Shown here one piece after another: positions 61,575 to 64,000 of a stretch of 64,000 nt of DNA; position 1 is the stretch's first letter; each line of letters starts with the position of its first letter. The stretch spans positions 62,001 to 126,000 of the forward strand of contig JAYQTT010000002.1 of NCBI GenBank assembly GCA_038147495.1, written 5' to 3'. This DNA is from MED-G116 sp038147495. GTDB taxonomy: Bacteria > Pseudomonadota > Alphaproteobacteria > Puniceispirillales > Puniceispirillaceae. A program made the position numbers and the translations under genes. A model generated the notes under the pieces. It did not search any database, was not told where the DNA came from, and saw only the letters and a list, made by a program, of their open reading frames with translations.

Positions 61575-63071
61575 TCAATATCCTTCGGGCAAGCGGCTGC
61601 CATCCGTGAGATCGCTGAAATGGGTGAAATTCTTGTCGAAATGCAGATTGACGGTGCCGGTTGGGCCGTGCCGTTGTTTGCCAACGATGACCTCTGCCTT
61701 GTTTTCTGCTGCCTGCATTTTCTGGAGCCACACTTCATGCTTGGCGTTATAGGCTTCCATGGTGTCCTTGGCGTCCTGCTCGGGTTCGCGCTTGTCGAGA
61801 TAATATTCCTCTCGATAGACAAACATAACAACATCGGCATCCTGCTCGATTGACCCAGATTCGCGAAGGTCGGCCAGATTGGGCCGCTTGTCCTCGCGTT
61901 GTTCAACGGCGCGCGATAGCTGCGATAGAGCCAGAACCGGCACATCAAGCTCTTTGGCGATAGCCTTTAACGTACGGCTGATGTTGGATATTTCCTGCAC
62001 CCGGTTTTCTGCACGCACGCCAAGTTGCGGGGTGAGCAATTGCAGATAGTCAACCACGATCAGTCCAAGCCCTGACGTGCGTTTCAGCCTGCGAGCGCGG
62101 CTGGCCAATTGCGAGACCGAAAGTGATGGTGTGTCGTCAATGAAGAAGGGGGCTGTCGACATGGCGTCACTGGCAGTGATCAATCGCTCAAATTCCTCGC
62201 TGCCCAGTTTGCCGCGCCTGATCTGGTCAGAAGGTACGCGCGCCCGTTCACTCAGGATACGATTGCCAAGCTGTTCCGCCGACATCTCAAGTGAGAAAAA
62301 TGCCACCGGTGCGGCGCGTTCTCCGGTTCTTGTCGTGGTTGCCGTGTGAAACGCCATATTTGTGGCAAGCGCGGTCTTGCCCATAGCCGGGCGCCCGGCG
62401 AGGATGATCAAGTCTGATCGGTGGAAACCGCCAAGCAAATTGTTCAAATCTGTCAGGCCGGTACTTGTGCCGGATAGATGGCCGTCACTTTTCCTGGCGA
62501 TGTCTGCCTGATTGATTGTCGCTGCCATGACCGAGTCGAATGCACGCAAACCGGCACCAGCGTTTTCAGTCTCTGCAAGGCGAAACAGTTGTGCTTCTGC
62601 GGCTTCAATCTGGGTGGTTGCCGCTGTGTCGATATCGGGGTGGCTGGCATCATGGATCACGCTGTCGCCGATCATGATCAATTCGCGGCGCAGATGCGCC
62701 TCATAGATTGTGCGGGCGTAATCGGCTGCTTGCGTAATGCTGATCACGCCGTCTGCAAGTTCACCCAGATATTCCTCTGCACTGGTCTCGGCAAAATCCT
62801 CCTCACCGCTAAAATATGATTTGAGTGTGACCGGGTTGGCGAGCTGGCCGCGCTCAATCATTCGCACCATTGTCGTAAAGATGCGGCCGTGGAGCGGGTC
62901 ATAGAAATGCTCGGCACGAAGCCGGTCATCTATGCGCTCAAACACGCTGTTTTCAAGGAGAATGGCGCCAAGCAAATTCTGCTCAGCGGGCAAATTATGT
63001 GGCACTTTTCGGGTCGGCTGGCTGTTGCCGCCTACTGGAAAAGTTTCAATGTTGCTTGTTTCCTCGGCCAT
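61575..63071 (-). CDS. dnaB: Replicative DNA helicase
   Basis: Hexameric helicase of the replication fork. The 498-residue protein has the N-terminal DnaB domain (PHNLPAEQNLLGAILLENSVFE), Walker A AGRPAMGKTALATNM, Walker B region GLIVVDYLQLL and the DLRESGSIEQDADVVMFVYREEYY segment. No intein is present. The 187-base gap to rplI holds a terminator. Confidence 0.97.
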   Translation of the reverse strand: MAEETSNIETFPVGGNSQPTRKVPHNLPAEQNLLGAILLENSVFERIDDRLRAEHFYDPLHGRIFTTMVRMIERGQLANPVTLKSYFSGEEDFAETSAEEYLGELADGVISITQAADYARTIYEAHLRRELIMIGDSVIHDASHPDIDTAATTQIEAAEAQLFRLAETENAGAGLRAFDSVMAATINQADIARKSDGHLSGTSTGLTDLNNLLGGFHRSDLIILAGRPAMGKTALATNMAFHTATTTRTGERAAPVAFFSLEMSAEQLGNRILSERARVPSDQIRRGKLGSEEFERLITASDAMSTAPFFIDDTPSLSVSQLASRARRLKRTSGLGLIVVDYLQLLTPQLGVRAENRVQEISNISRTLKAIAKELDVPVLALSQLSRAVEQREDKRPNLADLRESGSIEQDADVVMFVYREEYYLDKREPEQDAKDTMEAYNAKHEVWLQKMQAAENKAEVIVGKQRHGPTGTVNLHFDKNFTHFSDLTDGSRLPEGY

Positions 63072-63195
63072 GATTACAGCCTAGCAAATTAAGCTGACGA
63101 AGGTGTAGTCAGTTTATCTTGTGAGGGGGCTGTTAAGGTTGTGGGAAATGGGGATAAGTCGCAAATCACCCTGCTGCCACAAACATGAGGTGGAT

Positions 63196-63231
63196 AAAAA
63201 AAACAGCCGGGCGCGGGGCCCGACTGTTTTT
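63196..63231 (-). terminator. Rho-independent terminator after rplI
   Basis: On the minus strand AAAAACAGTCGGGCCCCGCGCC leads into CGGCTGTTTTTTTT. AAACAG pairs with CTGTTT and CGGGC with GCCCG, with one internal mismatch. The T tract corresponds to the A run at 63196-63203. It separates the ribosomal genes from dnaB. Confidence 0.85.
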
Positions 63232-63258
63232 AAGTATTAGTTAATTCTGGTCGCTCTG

Positions 63259-63870
63259 TTAGGCGTTGTCAGAATCGTCGTCTGCGTCTGCTGCTGCTTC
63301 GTCTGCTGCTGCTTCGACTTCTTCAACGGCGGCGATGGCCTCGGCGATTGCATCCGGCTCATCGTCAACATCCTGAACGCCGCCTGTTACGGCAACGCCT
63401 GTCTTCAGCTGGGTCTCGGCTTCATCCAGTGAACGGGCAACATTGACAACGACTGTCACTGCCACTTCGGGGTGAAGTGTGACACGGATGTCATGAAGGC
63501 CTAGGGTCTTGATGGATTTGTCCATGACGACCTGGCTGCGCTGGATTGTGAAGCCAGCTTCGGTCACGCCCTCGGCAATGTCACGCGAGGTGACTGAACC
63601 GAAAAGCTGTCCCATCTCCGATGCGGCGCGCACCATGCTGATAGCAAGGCCTGACATTTTCTTGGCCTCGGTCTCAGCTTCGCCACGACGCTGAAGATTG
63701 TCGGCTTCACGCTGCGCCTTTTCGGCTTCAAAACGTTCAAGATTGGCTTTGTTAGCCCGCATTGCTTTGCCTTGTGGCAAAAGAAAGTTCCGCGCATATC
63801 CTGGCTTGACGGTCACGAGATCGCCCATCTGTCCAAGTTTTTCCACGCGTTCAAGCAAAATGATCTGCAT
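63259..63870 (-). CDS. rplI: 50S ribosomal protein L9
   Basis: Binds 23S rRNA at the L1-stalk base. The N-terminal domain has MQIILLERVEKLGQMGDLVTVKPGYARNFLLPQGKA split here by its usual helix, followed by the long central helix and the C-terminal domain (SQVVMDKSIKTLGLHDIRVTLH). At 203 residues it is about 50 longer than E. coli L9; the extra C-terminal tail is highly acidic, Ala/Glu/Asp-rich (AIAAVEEVEAAADEAAADAD). AAGGAG precedes the ATG. Confidence 0.96.
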   Translation of the reverse strand: MQIILLERVEKLGQMGDLVTVKPGYARNFLLPQGKAMRANKANLERFEAEKAQREADNLQRRGEAETEAKKMSGLAISMVRAASEMGQLFGSVTSRDIAEGVTEAGFTIQRSQVVMDKSIKTLGLHDIRVTLHPEVAVTVVVNVARSLDEAETQLKTGVAVTGGVQDVDDEPDAIAEAIAAVEEVEAAADEAAADADDDSDNA

Positions 63871-63898
63871 TGTTTGTCTCCTTGGTTCCAGCCGTTGC

Positions 63899-64000
63899 TT
63901 ACGATGTCACGTAAGGCATCAGAGCCAGAAAACGGGCCCGTTTGATGGCTGTGGCCAGTTCACGCTGTTTCTTTGCTGAAACGGCTGAAATACGTGATGG
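63899..64000 (-). CDS. rpsR: 30S ribosomal protein S18, C-terminal part
   Basis: The right edge cuts this gene. The last 33 residues are present, with RISAVSAKKQRELATAIKRA and RFLALMPYVTS, the conserved C-terminal S18 segment that contacts S6 and 16S rRNA. It precedes rplI by 28 bases, the usual order. Confidence 0.93.
   Translation of the reverse strand, partial: PSRISAVSAKKQRELATAIKRARFLALMPYVTS

Noticed and set aside
1..64000. CRISPR arrays, insertion sequences, prophage or attachment sites
   Set aside because: No regular direct repeats with spacers, no transposase or integrase, and the tRNA-Leu gene has no nearby integrase or repeated 3' end that I could find by eye.

Overview
The window reads as chromosome of an alphaproteobacterium. 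The evidence is the block rpsR-rplI-dnaB-alr-(MlaE/MlaF-type ABC genes)-radA-cvpA-purF, the stand-alone purS/purQ/small purL set, the class II DAHP synthase, the YcgN/Cfa pair and the GrxD/BolA pair. A marine SAR116-like lineage is my guess only; no 16S gene or other decisive marker lies here. I see no insertion sequence, prophage or CRISPR array.

Layout. 1-11.2 kb is housekeeping on the + strand: end of glutathione reductase, DAHP synthase, nicotinate phosphoribosyltransferase, NAD synthase, gltX, cysS, citramalate synthase, a TrmJ-like methyltransferase, rpsD and a small ABM-domain protein. 11.2-17.1 kb is a minus-strand run of grxD, bolA, purL, purQ, purS, purC and purB. 17.2-25.2 kb is mixed: radC, map, a CinA-domain protein, a rhomboid protease, an exported protein of unknown function, a mannose-1-phosphate guanylyltransferase, a probably frameshifted membrane-anchored protein and pncA.

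25.3-43.6 kb is the accessory heart of the window. It looks like a catabolic island for an N-heteroaromatic compound. A minus-strand operon with overlapping genes encodes a molybdenum hydroxylase (FAD subunit plus a fused 2Fe-2S/Mo subunit), a 6-hydroxynicotinate-reductase-like iron-sulfur protein, a UPF0280 (ApbE-superfamily) protein and an AA_synth/DUF1185 protein. A divergent MarR regulator, a branched-chain-type ABC importer with a Tat-exported binding protein, a polytopic membrane protein, a HyuA/HyuB ATP-dependent cyclic-amide hydrolase and a ferredoxin-NADP reductase complete it. Related operator-like sequences recur in four intergenic regions, which suggests one regulon. The proposed logic is import, hydroxylation of the ring, ferredoxin-dependent ring reduction with electrons from the reductase, then lactam opening by HyuAB. 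The pncA gene downstream and the known chemistry of the reductase family make nicotinate or a close relative the leading but unproven substrate.

43.6-64 kb holds tRNA-Leu(UAA), a giant FAD/Fe-S dehydrogenase, a CWC protein, an HD hydrolase, a coiled-coil membrane protein, a flavin reductase, a GST, a small membrane peptide, ycgN, cfa and mnmC. It ends with the long minus-strand housekeeping block SDR-purF-cvpA-radA-MlaF-MlaE-alr-dnaB-rplI-rpsR, running off the right edge.
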